34,814 bases of DNA from Pseudomonadota bacterium (GTDB lineage Bacteria; Chloroflexota; UBA6077; JAJPHF01): contig JAJPHF010000011.1 in assembly GCA_021325365.1 (NCBI GenBank), positions 1 through 34,814 on the forward strand. Direction: 5' to 3'. The notes below the pieces were generated by a model, which saw only the letters and a list, made by a program, of their open reading frames with translations, made no database searches and was not told the DNA's origin. Each line of letters starts with the position of its first letter. The first letter of the stretch is position 1. The translations under genes were made by a program, and so were the position numbers. Below, one piece after another: positions 1 through 7,664 of this stretch.

Positions 1-437
1 ATCACCTGGTAGCTGAAGCCGGGCGGGTCGGAGCCCTTGTCGGCCACGATGCGCAGCGGGATGTCGCGCGCCATCGCGTTCAGCAGCGCCGCCGACACCG
101 CGGGCGCCAGCACGTCCAGGTCGCCGTTCGCCAGGGACGGCAGCAGCTCGCTGCTCCCGCGCGTGATGTCGACGTCCAGCCCCTGCTCGGCGAAGAAGCC
201 GCGATCCATCGCCAGGAAGATGCCCGCGTCCGAGGCGCCCACGTTCGCCCCGACCTTGATCGTGACGAGACCGCCGGCCGGTGGCGCGGCGGCCTGCGTG
301 GCGGGCGCGGCGGCCGGCGCGGCCCCGCTGGCCGGTCCGCTCGCGGCCGGCGCCGCCGGGCCGGGCGCGGGCGCCTGCGACGGGCCGCAGGCGAACAGCG
401 CCAGGAGCCCCAGCCCGAGTAGCAGGACGATACGCAT
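1..437 (-). CDS. ABC-type solute-binding lipoprotein, NMT1/THI5-like (C-terminus outside window)
   Basis: This is the N-terminal 145 residues of a periplasmic-binding-protein-like lipoprotein that would capture a small organic ligand at the cell surface. The start is the ATG at 437, preceded by a strong GAGGAGG ribosome site. Residues 1-17 form a lipoprotein signal peptide ending in the lipobox LFAC, with Cys17 as the lipid anchor. An Ala/Pro/Gly-rich linker runs to about residue 58. The binding domain then begins with the family pattern of a small beta strand, 'FLAMDRGFFAEQGLDV' and a stretch ending in 'PLRIVADKG'. It resembles the other NMT1-like lipoproteins in this window (9955, 22943, 25341 and 27974). 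The gene runs off the left edge, so ligand and partner genes are unknown. Family assignment is firm; substrate is not. Confidence 0.9.
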   Translation of the reverse strand, partial: MRIVLLLGLGLLALFACGPSQAPAPGPAAPAASGPASGAAPAAAPATQAAAPPAGGLVTIKVGANVGASDAGIFLAMDRGFFAEQGLDVDITRGSSELLPSLANGDLDVLAPAVSAALLNAMARDIPLRIVADKGSDPPGFSYQV

Positions 438-539
438 TGCCAACCTCCTCACCCCGACGCGAGGATCGCCGCCCGCGCTCACGCCCGCCAGCCGCCACGT
501 AGCCCTCGGCCAGCGCGCTCGATCCGCGGGAATGCGCCC

Positions 540-568
540 ATTGTAGCCCCGCCGGCCAGGCGCGACAA
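540..568 (-). promoter_or_regulatory. Sigma70-type promoter for the leftmost lipoprotein gene
   Basis: On the minus strand, TTGTCG (plus positions 563-568) and TACAAT (540-545) are separated by exactly 17 bases. This lies about 100 bases upstream of the start codon at 437. The match is by eye to the housekeeping consensus. Confidence 0.6.
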
Positions 569-622
569 GCGCCGGAGCGGCGCCGCTCCCGAGCCGGGGG
601 TGCTCCTTGTCGCCCCGCGCGG

Positions 623-628
623 TATAGT
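623..628 (+). promoter_or_regulatory. Possible -10 box for the metallo-hydrolase gene
   Basis: TATAGT lies 81 bases upstream of the ATG at 709. No convincing -35 hexamer lies 16-18 bases before it, so this is only a weak candidate. Confidence 0.25.
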
Positions 629-708
629 GGCGTGCGAGCCGGTCGTCGCCCCGCGCGGGCGCCGGCCGCCGTCGCGGACCAGCGCCCACGTCGCCTGGGA
701 GAGAAGTC

Positions 709-1695
709 ATGGAGGTCGCCCCGGGGCTCTGGCGGCTGGTGCTGCCCCTGCCCCGCCACTTCCTGCGCGCCGTCAACGTCTACCTGCTGCGCGACGCCGA
801 CGGCTACGTGCTGATCGACTGCGGCCTGCCGATCGCCGAGGCCTGGCAGGCGCTCATGGACCAGCTCGACGCCCTCCACGTGCCGCCGACCGCCATCCAC
901 ACGATCATCGCCACCCACGGCCACCCCGACCACTGCGGGCTAGCCGCCCGGCTGCGCGCCCACTGCGACGCGCGCGTCTGGCTGCACGCTCGCGACTGGC
1001 AGTTCGTGCAGCAGCGCTTCCTCGGGGCCGAGAGCTACCGCGCCGTCTGGCGCGACTGGCTGGCGCGGCACGGCATGCCGCCCGAAGAAGCCGCGGCGGC
1101 CGCCGAGGGGCCGGGCCTCGTCGGCCGCAACATCGGGCTCGACACGCCCGACCGCCTGCTCGACGGCGGCGAGGATCTCACGGTCGGCCCGTACCGGCTG
1201 CGCGTTCTCTGGACGCCAGGCCACACCCCCGGCCACGTCTGCCTGTACGAGCCGACGCGGCGCTTCCTGCTCTCGGGCGACCACATCCTGCCCCAGGTCA
1301 ACCCGAACGTGAGCCTGGACCCCGAGACGGGCACGAACCCGCTGCCCGGCTACCTGCACTCCTTGCGCGAGCTGGCGGCCATGGCGATCGACCTGGCGCT
1401 GCCCGGCCACGGCGAGCCGTTCGCGGACCTCGCGGCGCGGGCGCGCGAGTCGCTCGGCCACCAGCTCGACCGCCGCGCCCGGCTCCTGGCGCTGCTCGGC
1501 CCGCACCCACAGACGGCCTACGCGCTCGCCAGCCAGGTCTGGGCCGACAGCAAGCCGAACAACTGGGACGCCTTTAGCGGCCACCTGCGCCGCAACGCCC
1601 TCGGCACCCTCACCGCCCACCTGGAAGCGCTGGTGACCGACGACCTGATCGCACGCCACGACGGGACGCCGATCGGGTACGCGCGGCGCGGCTAG
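709..1695 (+). CDS. Metallo-beta-lactamase-fold hydrolase
   Basis: A 328-residue metal-dependent hydrolase with a complete binuclear zinc site: His70, His72, Asp74 and His75 (pattern HxHxDH), His172 in 'PGHTPGH', Asp191 in 'SGDH' and His234 in 'PGHGEP'. The region after about residue 245 looks like the helical, winged-helix-like tail found in the glyoxalase II/RNase Z-like branch that acts on thioesters or similar small substrates. The start at 709 is supported by a GAGAGAA purine stretch just upstream. It is followed 74 bases later by the P450 fusion gene on the same strand and may be co-transcribed with it. Superfamily is certain from the motifs; substrate is unknown, and a thioesterase or lactonase role would be equally consistent. 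Confidence 0.9.
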   Translation: MEVAPGLWRLVLPLPRHFLRAVNVYLLRDADGYVLIDCGLPIAEAWQALMDQLDALHVPPTAIHTIIATHGHPDHCGLAARLRAHCDARVWLHARDWQFVQQRFLGAESYRAVWRDWLARHGMPPEEAAAAAEGPGLVGRNIGLDTPDRLLDGGEDLTVGPYRLRVLWTPGHTPGHVCLYEPTRRFLLSGDHILPQVNPNVSLDPETGTNPLPGYLHSLRELAAMAIDLALPGHGEPFADLAARARESLGHQLDRRARLLALLGPHPQTAYALASQVWADSKPNNWDAFSGHLRRNALGTLTAHLEALVTDDLIARHDGTPIGYARRG

Positions 1696-1769
1696 CCGCG
1701 GCAGCCCGCTCTCAAGAGAACTGCCTTTTCCATGACCCGGGTGCCGCGCTGACAGAGGAGAGATCGCAC

Positions 1770-4700
1770 ATGACGACCACCGCCCATCTGGAGCCTATCC
1801 CCCACCCCCCTGGCCACCTATTCGTGGGCAACCTCTTCGATCTCGACGCCAATCATCCCATTGAAAGCATGATGGATCTCGCCCGCGAGTACGGGCCGAT
1901 CTTCCAGCTCGACCTGCCCGGCGGCAATACGCGGGTCATCGTGTCCGGGTACGAGCTGGTCGACGAGCTGTGCGACGAGTCGCGCTTCGACAAGATGCTC
2001 GGGCCGGGGCTAAACGCCCTCGGCAATGGCCCCGTCGGGCGGGGCCTGTTCACGTCCGAGACGTCCGACCCCAACTGGCGCAAGGCGCACAACATCCTGC
2101 TGCCGGCGTTCAGCATGGATGCGATGCGCAACTATCACCCGATGATGCTCGACGTCGCCGTGCAGCTCCTGCAGAAGTGGGAGCGCCTCAACCCCGACGA
2201 CACGGTGGACGTGCCGGCCGACATGACGCGCCTCACCCTCGACACCATCGCGCTGTGCGGCTTCGGCTACCGCTTCAACTCGTTCTACCGCGACACGCCC
2301 CATCCCTTCGTCGTGGCCATGCTGAACACCCTCGAGGCGGCGCAGGCGCAGTCGCGGCAGCTACCCCTCCAGCGCCGGCTGAATCGCCGCCGGTCGGGAT
2401 CGCTCCGGACCGATCAAGCGCTGATGGTCGAGACGGTGCAGCAGATCATCCAGGCCCGGCGCGAGTCCGGCACCCTGGGCACCGTCAACGATCTGCTCGA
2501 CCGCATGCTGACCGGCGTCGACCGGCAGTCCGGCGAGAAGCTCGACGACACCAACATCATCTCCCAGTGCATCACCTTCCTCATCGCCGGCCACGAGACG
2601 ACCAGCGGCCTGCTGTCGTTCGCGTTGTACGCTCTGCTCAAGAATCCGGCCGTGCTGGCGCGGGCGTACGACGAGGTGGACCGCGTGCTGGGCATCGACC
2701 TGAGCGTGCTCCCCACCTACGCGCAGGTCCACCAGATGCCGTACGTCTCCCAGATCCTCGACGAGACGCTGCGCCTGTGGCCTACCGCGCCAGCCTTCAC
2801 CCGCCACCCCTACGAGGACACGGTGATCGGCGGCAAGTACCGGCTGGACAAGGACACCGGCGCGACCGTCCTCCTCGCCATGCTCCACCGCGACAAGCAG
2901 GTGTGGGGCGAGGATCCCGAGGCGTTCGACCCGGACCACTTCAGCCCCGAGAACCGCGCCAAGATCCCCCCGAACGCCTACAAGCCCTTCGGCACGGGGC
3001 AGCGCGCCTGCATTGGCCGGCAGTTCGCCTTGCAGGAGGCCAATCTGGTACTGAGCATGCTCCTGCAGCGGTTCGAGTTCCTCGACTACGCCAACTACCA
3101 GCTAGAAACCAGGCAGACGCTCACCATCAAGCCGCACAACTTCCACATTAAGGTCAAGCCGCGGCGCGGGCGCGCGGCCACCGCGCTGCTCGTGCCCGCG
3201 CAGCCCGCCGCCGCGCCCCAGCCCGCGACGACGCCCGTCGCCGCGCCCGCGCCCCTCCCCGACGGCCACCACACGCCGCTGCTGGTCCTCTACGGCTCGA
3301 ACCTCGGCACCGCCGAGGGCCTCGCGCGCGGCATCGCCCAGGACGCGGCGGACCGCGGGTTCGTGGCGACGGTCGATACGCTCGACGATCACGTCGGCTC
3401 GCTGCCGAAGGAGGGGGGCGTCGTCGTCGTCACCGCCTCCTACAACGGCCAGCCGCCCGACAACGCCGCCAAGTTCTGCCAGTGGCTCCAGGACCCCGCG
3501 CTGCCGGCGGATGCCCTCGCCGGGGTGGAGTACAGCGTTTTCGGCTGCGGCAACCGCGACTGGGCCGCGACCTACCAGGCGATCCCCACGCTGATCGACA
3601 CGCAGCTGGAGAAGCACGGCGCCAAGCGGATGTACCCGCGCGGCGAGGGCGATGCGCGCGGCGACTTCGACAGCGACTACCACGCCTGGTACGACCACCT
3701 GTGGCCGTCCGTGGCGACGGCACTCGATCTCCCGAGCGCCGCCGCCCAGACACGCACCACGGGGCCGCGCCTCTCGGTGGCCTTCGTCAACCGGCAGGCC
3801 GCCAACCCGATCATCATGTCGTACACGGCCACGGGCATGACGGTGCGCGTCAACCGCGAGCTGCAGCACCGGGACTGCGAGCGGCCGTCCGAGCGCTCGA
3901 CGCGGCACCTGGAGATCGCGCTTCCCGCGGGGATCGCCTACAGCGCGGGCGACCACCTGGGCATCGTGCCGCGCAACGGGCTGGCGCAGCTCCGGCGCGT
4001 CCTCCTGCACTTCAAGCTCGACGCCGGCCTGTACGTCACGATCACCCCGCACACGAACGCCACCACCTACCTGCCCGTGAACGAGCCCGTGCCGCTGATC
4101 GGCGTGCTGGCCAACCGCGTCGAGCTACAGGACGTGGCGACGCGCTCGCAGCTCGCCACGCTCGCCGAGTACACGCCCGACGCCGCCCAGCGCGACGCGC
4201 TCCTGGCGCTCGCGGGGGACGACGACGCCAGCCAGGCAAAGTACCGCGAGCAGGTGTTCCTGCCGCGCAAGTCGGTCCTCGACCTGCTGGACGAGTTCCC
4301 GGCCTGCGCGCTGCCGTTCGAGGCGTATCTGGACATGCTGCCGCCGCTGCGGCCCCGCTACTACTCCATCTCGTCGTCGCCGTTGGCGGCGGCGGACGCT
4401 TGCAGCATCACCGTGGCGGTGGTCGACGCGCCGGCGCGCAGCGGCCACGGGGAGTTCAAGGGCGTCTGCTCGAACTACCTGGCCGCGCAGCCGCCCGACG
4501 CCACGGTCTACGGATTCATTCACAAGCCAACCATTCCCTTCCACCCGCCCGAGAACCCGCACCTGCCGATGATCATGGTTGGGCCTGGCACTGGCGTCGC
4601 ACCGTTCCGGGGCTTCCTCCAGGAGCGCGCCGCCCTGAAGCAGCAAGGCGTGCCGATTGGCGAGTCCCTGCTGTTCTTCGGCTGCCGCGATCCCTTGCAG

Positions 4701-5030
4701 GACTTCCTCTACGAGGACGAGCTGCGGGCATTCGAGGCGGCCGGGGTCACCCGTCTGTTCACGGCGTTCTCGCGCGAGCCGGGCAAGCCGAAGACGTACG
4801 TCCAGCAGGCCATCCAGGAGCACGGCGAGGACGTGTGGCGGCTGCTCCAGCAGGAGGCCACGATCTACGTCTGCGGCGACGCCTCCCGCATGGCGCCCGA
4901 TGTCCGGCAAGCGTTCGCCGGCCTGTTCCAGGCGCGCACCGGCGCCTCGGCCGCGGACGCGCAGGCGTGGCTCGCCGGCCTCGTAGCCAACCACCGCTAC
5001 CTCGAGGACATCTGGGCGTCCGCCACCTGA
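1770..5030 (+). CDS. cyp102: Self-sufficient cytochrome P450/NADPH-P450 reductase fusion (CYP102, P450 BM3 type)
   Basis: A 1086-residue soluble fusion that aligns by eye over its full length with Bacillus P450 BM3. Electrons pass from NADPH through FAD and FMN to the heme, which hydroxylates or epoxidises a hydrophobic substrate. Heme domain (about 1-465): oxygen-activating helix 'AGHETTSG' at 273-280 (Glu276, Thr277), ExxR at Glu332-Arg335, heme loop 'FGTGQRACIG' with ligand Cys414, and Phe94 matching BM3 Phe87. An Ala/Pro linker (about 470-500) leads to the flavodoxin domain ('YGSNLGTAEG', from Tyr508). The FAD motif 'RYYSIS' starts at 863, the NADPH motif 'GPGTGVAPFRG' at 938 and 'CGDASRMA' at 1035; Trp1082 matches the BM3 C-terminal Trp. 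The BM3 residues Arg47 and Tyr51, which hold a fatty-acid carboxylate, appear replaced by Gly/Asn and Val in a segment one residue longer. The ATG follows AGAGGAGAG. All three domains look intact. Confidence 0.97.
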   Translation: MTTTAHLEPIPHPPGHLFVGNLFDLDANHPIESMMDLAREYGPIFQLDLPGGNTRVIVSGYELVDELCDESRFDKMLGPGLNALGNGPVGRGLFTSETSDPNWRKAHNILLPAFSMDAMRNYHPMMLDVAVQLLQKWERLNPDDTVDVPADMTRLTLDTIALCGFGYRFNSFYRDTPHPFVVAMLNTLEAAQAQSRQLPLQRRLNRRRSGSLRTDQALMVETVQQIIQARRESGTLGTVNDLLDRMLTGVDRQSGEKLDDTNIISQCITFLIAGHETTSGLLSFALYALLKNPAVLARAYDEVDRVLGIDLSVLPTYAQVHQMPYVSQILDETLRLWPTAPAFTRHPYEDTVIGGKYRLDKDTGATVLLAMLHRDKQVWGEDPEAFDPDHFSPENRAKIPPNAYKPFGTGQRACIGRQFALQEANLVLSMLLQRFEFLDYANYQLETRQTLTIKPHNFHIKVKPRRGRAATALLVPAQPAAAPQPATTPVAAPAPLPDGHHTPLLVLYGSNLGTAEGLARGIAQDAADRGFVATVDTLDDHVGSLPKEGGVVVVTASYNGQPPDNAAKFCQWLQDPALPADALAGVEYSVFGCGNRDWAATYQAIPTLIDTQLEKHGAKRMYPRGEGDARGDFDSDYHAWYDHLWPSVATALDLPSAAAQTRTTGPRLSVAFVNRQAANPIIMSYTATGMTVRVNRELQHRDCERPSERSTRHLEIALPAGIAYSAGDHLGIVPRNGLAQLRRVLLHFKLDAGLYVTITPHTNATTYLPVNEPVPLIGVLANRVELQDVATRSQLATLAEYTPDAAQRDALLALAGDDDASQAKYREQVFLPRKSVLDLLDEFPACALPFEAYLDMLPPLRPRYYSISSSPLAAADACSITVAVVDAPARSGHGEFKGVCSNYLAAQPPDATVYGFIHKPTIPFHPPENPHLPMIMVGPGTGVAPFRGFLQERAALKQQGVPIGESLLFFGCRDPLQDFLYEDELRAFEAAGVTRLFTAFSREPGKPKTYVQQAIQEHGEDVWRLLQQEATIYVCGDASRMAPDVRQAFAGLFQARTGASAADAQAWLAGLVANHRYLEDIWASAT

Positions 5031-5481
5031 TCGGACCAGGGCGCGCCAGTCTAGCCCTCGCGGCGCGCTGCCGCCAAGGCCAACTGGCGGGCGGCGCGGT
5101 CCCGCGAGGGCCGGGCCACCAGCCCGCCCCCGCGCCCGGCAGCCAGCCGTGCTCGGGCGCCAGGGCAGCTTCGGGGCGGACACCGCCGCCAGCCGTCAGG
5201 TCGCCGAAGGGCTACTCAGGGTGGTAGCATACTGCGGGCAGCAAGGGCGCCTGCTGTTGGAGTTCCTGGTAGCTTCAAGCGAGGCCGCCCTGCCATCCAG
5301 CCGGCCGCCGTCTCTGCTCTGGGCACTACCGCGGTTTTCGCGAACATTGAGCCAACAGGGTAGGGCAGGGGCTCGTCCCCTGCCGCCCGGCCGACCCGGC
5401 CCGGCTCGATCATCCTGAACACCGCTATAGAGTGGGCCTGAACGGTAACCAACGATCTGTCAGGGATTGCGGAGATGTTCC
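5031..5481. other. Intergenic gap with one hairpin repeat; no gene seen
   Basis: This 451-base gap separates the P450 gene from the methyltransferase. I see no credible coding region in either strand. It contains one inverted copy of the 32-bp hairpin repeat (5360-5391). A possible -10 box, TATAGA, lies at 5426-5431, about 50 bases before the methyltransferase start, but has no clear -35 partner. Confidence 0.6.
5360..5391 (-). repeat. Dispersed 32-bp hairpin repeat, single inverted copy
   Basis: This is the reverse complement of the repeat arrayed at 33415-33637. The core is an 8-bp stem GGCAGGGG/CCCCTGCC with a 5-base loop. It sits about 28 kb from the array and in the opposite orientation. 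Confidence 0.85.
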
Positions 5482-6306
5482 ATGCCAACTCTAGAAGACA
5501 ACCTGAGGCAGTGGAACGAAACATACAACTGGCCGCAGGGTGGCGACGAGTGGTCATCATTCTGGGGCGGCGCCGACGCGCAGTGGTACAACACCATTGT
5601 CCCGCGTATACACGCCTTTCTTCCCGCAACCGCCATCCTTGAGATTGCACCCGGGTTCGGACGCTGGTCCCACTTCCTAAAGGACTACTGCGAACGCTTG
5701 GTCCTAGTAGATATCTCCGAGAAATGCATTCAGGCGTGTCGCGAAAGATTCAATGATTTCGCACATCTGGAATACCACGTGAACGACGGGCGATCATTGA
5801 GTTTTATCGATGACGGCTGCATTGACTTCGCTTTCAGCTTCGATTCACTTGTGCATGTTGAGGACCATGTGATTAAAGCCTACTTGGCGGAACTCGCCAG
5901 GGTACTAACAAGTGACGGGATCGGCGTGATTCACCATTCAAATCTACATCAATACCAACACTATTTGTCATTGATTAACAAAATGCCATATCGCGTGCGG
6001 CGCAGACTTGATAGATTGCATTTGATTGAAACCTTAGATGCACATTGGCGAGCACCAAGCATGAGCGCGAGCAGGTTCCACGAGTATGCTAGAGCAGTTG
6101 GATTACAATGTATTAGCCAGGAGAAGGTTAATTGGGGCTCCAAACGCCTGACCGATTGTATCAGCGTCTGCACCCCCAGGACTTCCCGTTGGGCTCGGCC
6201 CAACAAGACGTTGAACAATTTTCACTTTATGCTCGAAGCACAGCGATCGTCCCTGCTATCAAAGCTTTATGGAGCAGACTCATTCGGAGTCGACCCTACT
6301 CGATGA
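5482..6306 (+). CDS. Class I SAM-dependent methyltransferase
   Basis: A 274-residue protein of the class I (Rossmann-fold) SAM methyltransferase family. Motif I 'ILEIAPGFGRW' spans about 52-62, the acidic residue after strand 2 is Asp77 in 'LVLVDIS', and the strand-4 motif 'DFAFSFDSLVHVE' lies at 115-127. The start at 5482 has GGAG seven bases upstream; a TTG further upstream at 5467 is less likely. Many members of this type act on sugars, polyketides or small metabolites; nothing here fixes the acceptor. The base and codon use differ from the neighbours: A and T are frequent in third positions, while flanking genes are almost entirely G/C there. That, with repeats on both sides, suggests recent acquisition. 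No adjacent glycosyltransferase or biosynthetic gene is present, so it looks like an isolated cargo gene. Confidence 0.85.
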   Translation: MPTLEDNLRQWNETYNWPQGGDEWSSFWGGADAQWYNTIVPRIHAFLPATAILEIAPGFGRWSHFLKDYCERLVLVDISEKCIQACRERFNDFAHLEYHVNDGRSLSFIDDGCIDFAFSFDSLVHVEDHVIKAYLAELARVLTSDGIGVIHHSNLHQYQHYLSLINKMPYRVRRRLDRLHLIETLDAHWRAPSMSASRFHEYARAVGLQCISQEKVNWGSKRLTDCISVCTPRTSRWARPNKTLNNFHFMLEAQRSSLLSKLYGADSFGVDPTR

Positions 6307-6622
6307 TCGCCAGTTGCACATCGCGACATGCTTGCGCTCGCCCTACCGCAAAGGATATGTCACGGTGAGCGTCGAGAAGGCTCCATGTTTGCCTGTCTGC
6401 TCGGCCACTGCCATGCATAGGCGGCGAGGCTGTCCGGCGCTGCGGGCCATCCTCCAGAAGCCGTTAGTGTAGATCGACTGTAGGCGTTCAGGCACGCGGC
6501 GGCTCCGCCTCCTGTGCCGGACGACGGCTCCGTGCCAATAGCGTCCTATGTAGCGGCGTTGCTTGCCGCGCCCTGCCGGGGCACCACCCGGCCCGGTGTC
6601 CCAGCGAATCCGTCGATCGGGT

Positions 6623-6773
6623 GTCCCTCCCCCTGTCCCCCTGGGAGAGGGTCGGGGTGAGGGCGCCTTCCCTCGTCCCTCCCCCTCTCCCCCTGAGAGA
6701 GGGCCGGGGTGAGGGCGCCTTCCCTCGTCCCTCCCCCTCTCCCGCTGGGAGAGGGCCGGGGTGAGGGCCCGCC
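6623..6773. repeat. 52-bp tandem repeat, three units
   Basis: Units begin at 6623, 6675 and 6727 (period 52). Each contains a C/T-rich arm and a G/A-rich arm (CCCTCTCCC.../...GGGAGAGGG) followed by 'CGGGGTGAGGGC', so each can fold into a hairpin. Related single copies lie near 21468-21500 and 26582-26631. Confidence 0.85.
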
Positions 6774-6934
6774 CCCAGTACCCGGCCGCGAGGCGCGCCG
6801 GAGAGCGCCCGCCCGCGGCGCGACGTGGTCGCCGTCCCTGCCCGTGCACGCATCCCACCGCGCTCGCCGCCCGCGCCCATGCCCGGGACAGCACCCGCCG
6901 GCCCGGCCCGCCGCGAGCCATCGGAGGATTATCG

Positions 6935-7041
6935 TACGGGGTAAACGATGCGGCCTTCCGCGCCCGGCCAGCGCGCGCAGACCCGCGCCCGGCCTGCCAA
7001 TTCGCCGTACGGAAGGGAGGATCGTTTGACCGTTCCTCGGA
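6935..7041 (+). mobile_element. 107-bp MITE-like element, copy 1
   Basis: This segment is repeated in inverted orientation at 34708-34814. The left end (TACGGGGTAAACGATG) and right end (ATCGTTTGACCGTTCC) contain an imperfect terminal inverted repeat centred on AAACGAT. The left half and the last 20 bases are well conserved between copies, whereas about 30 bases near the right end differ. It encodes no protein. The structure fits a small non-autonomous transposable element, but no target-site duplication is evident and no related transposase is in the window. Confidence 0.65.
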
Positions 7042-7052
7042 TTGCACTTCGT

Positions 7053-7478
7053 TCAGGCGTCGGCCCAGCGCGTCGGCGGCTCAACGGGCGCCTTCACGCG
7101 GTGCCGCAGCAGCCGGTTCGTCGCGGCCCGCGCAATCATATAGGGAAGTGCCACCAGCAGACAGGCCACGGCCACCGTCTCGCCTGGATACACGGCGCCC
7201 AGCGTGACGTACGACAGCACGGCGTCGGTGGCGATTGCTATGACAAACGGCTTGGCGATCGCCACCGCTCCCTGCTGGATGGCGGCTCGCCGCTGCCCCT
7301 TGCCGAACAGCACGCCCCACACGTAGGGCGGCCGCCCTGCCTGGGCATCGAGCCGGCCATCCCGCACGCCAAGCAGGATCGCCACCAGCGGCTGGAGCAC
7401 GAAGCGAAGCGACCCCGGTCCGCCGATCCGCGCGGCAAGACCGGCGACGAAGGCCGCGAAACTGGTGTTGCGCTCCAT
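7053..7478 (-). CDS. Small uncharacterised membrane protein
   Basis: A 141-residue protein with about three hydrophobic segments, near residues 24-39, 70-92 and 97-115. The conserved-looking phrase 'FVLQPLVAILLGVRDGR' sits in the first segment, followed by a Gly/Pro-rich loop 'PPYVWGVLFG'. I have a general memory of this phrase in uncharacterised bacterial membrane proteins, but cannot name a family. The ATG at 7478 is preceded by GAGAGGGG; an upstream GTG at 7499 is possible. It lies downstream of the CoA-transferase on the same strand, with a strong hairpin between them. No function is proposed. Confidence 0.7.
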   Translation of the reverse strand: MERNTSFAAFVAGLAARIGGPGSLRFVLQPLVAILLGVRDGRLDAQAGRPPYVWGVLFGKGQRRAAIQQGAVAIAKPFVIAIATDAVLSYVTLGAVYPGETVAVACLLVALPYMIARAATNRLLRHRVKAPVEPPTRWADA

Positions 7479-7614
7479 AACGGGTCGCCCCTCTCGCACT
7501 CAGCGGCCGCGCCCTCGCCCTTGTTGGGGCCGCGGCCGAGGGGGCATCGGGCTGGGCGTCGCACGTCTACGGCATCGCGCCTTCGCGTGCCTACTAAGCA
7601 CTCGGCCAGAGATT

Positions 7615-7645
7615 GTGTGTCTGTTTGGCTTCGCCAAACTCACAC
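7615..7645. terminator. Hairpin between CoA-transferase and membrane protein genes
   Basis: A perfect 7-bp stem GTTTGGC/GCCAAAC with loop TTC (7623-7639) is extended by an outer GTGTG/CACAC pairing. It lies just after the stop of the minus-strand CoA-transferase gene. There is no T-tract, so it may be a transcript-end stabiliser rather than a classical terminator. Confidence 0.45.
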
Positions 7646-7664
7646 GCCAGCTCGGACCGGCGGC

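Larger units (their letters stand above)
6307..7052. other. Repeat-rich 746-base gap without a gene
   Basis: No convincing coding region is visible on either strand. The segment contains a 52-bp tandem repeat (6623-6773) and the 107-bp inverted-repeat-bounded element (6935-7041). Open frames here are Pro/Arg/Gly-rich translations of the repeats. The first 170 bases still have the lower GC of the methyltransferase gene, so the acquired segment may extend to about 6480. Confidence 0.6.

Noticed and set aside
940..1659. Long antisense open frames opposite clear genes (for example here, 3102-4052, 4125-5183, 12919-14493 and 23468-24526)
   Set aside because: They lie wholly on the reverse strand of genes with firm motifs, are Arg/Ala/Gly/Val-rich and lack family motifs; long open frames are expected by chance at this GC content.
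6488..6880. Protein-coding frames across the tandem repeat
   Set aside because: Translations are periodic Pro/Gly/Arg sequence produced by the 52-bp repeat.
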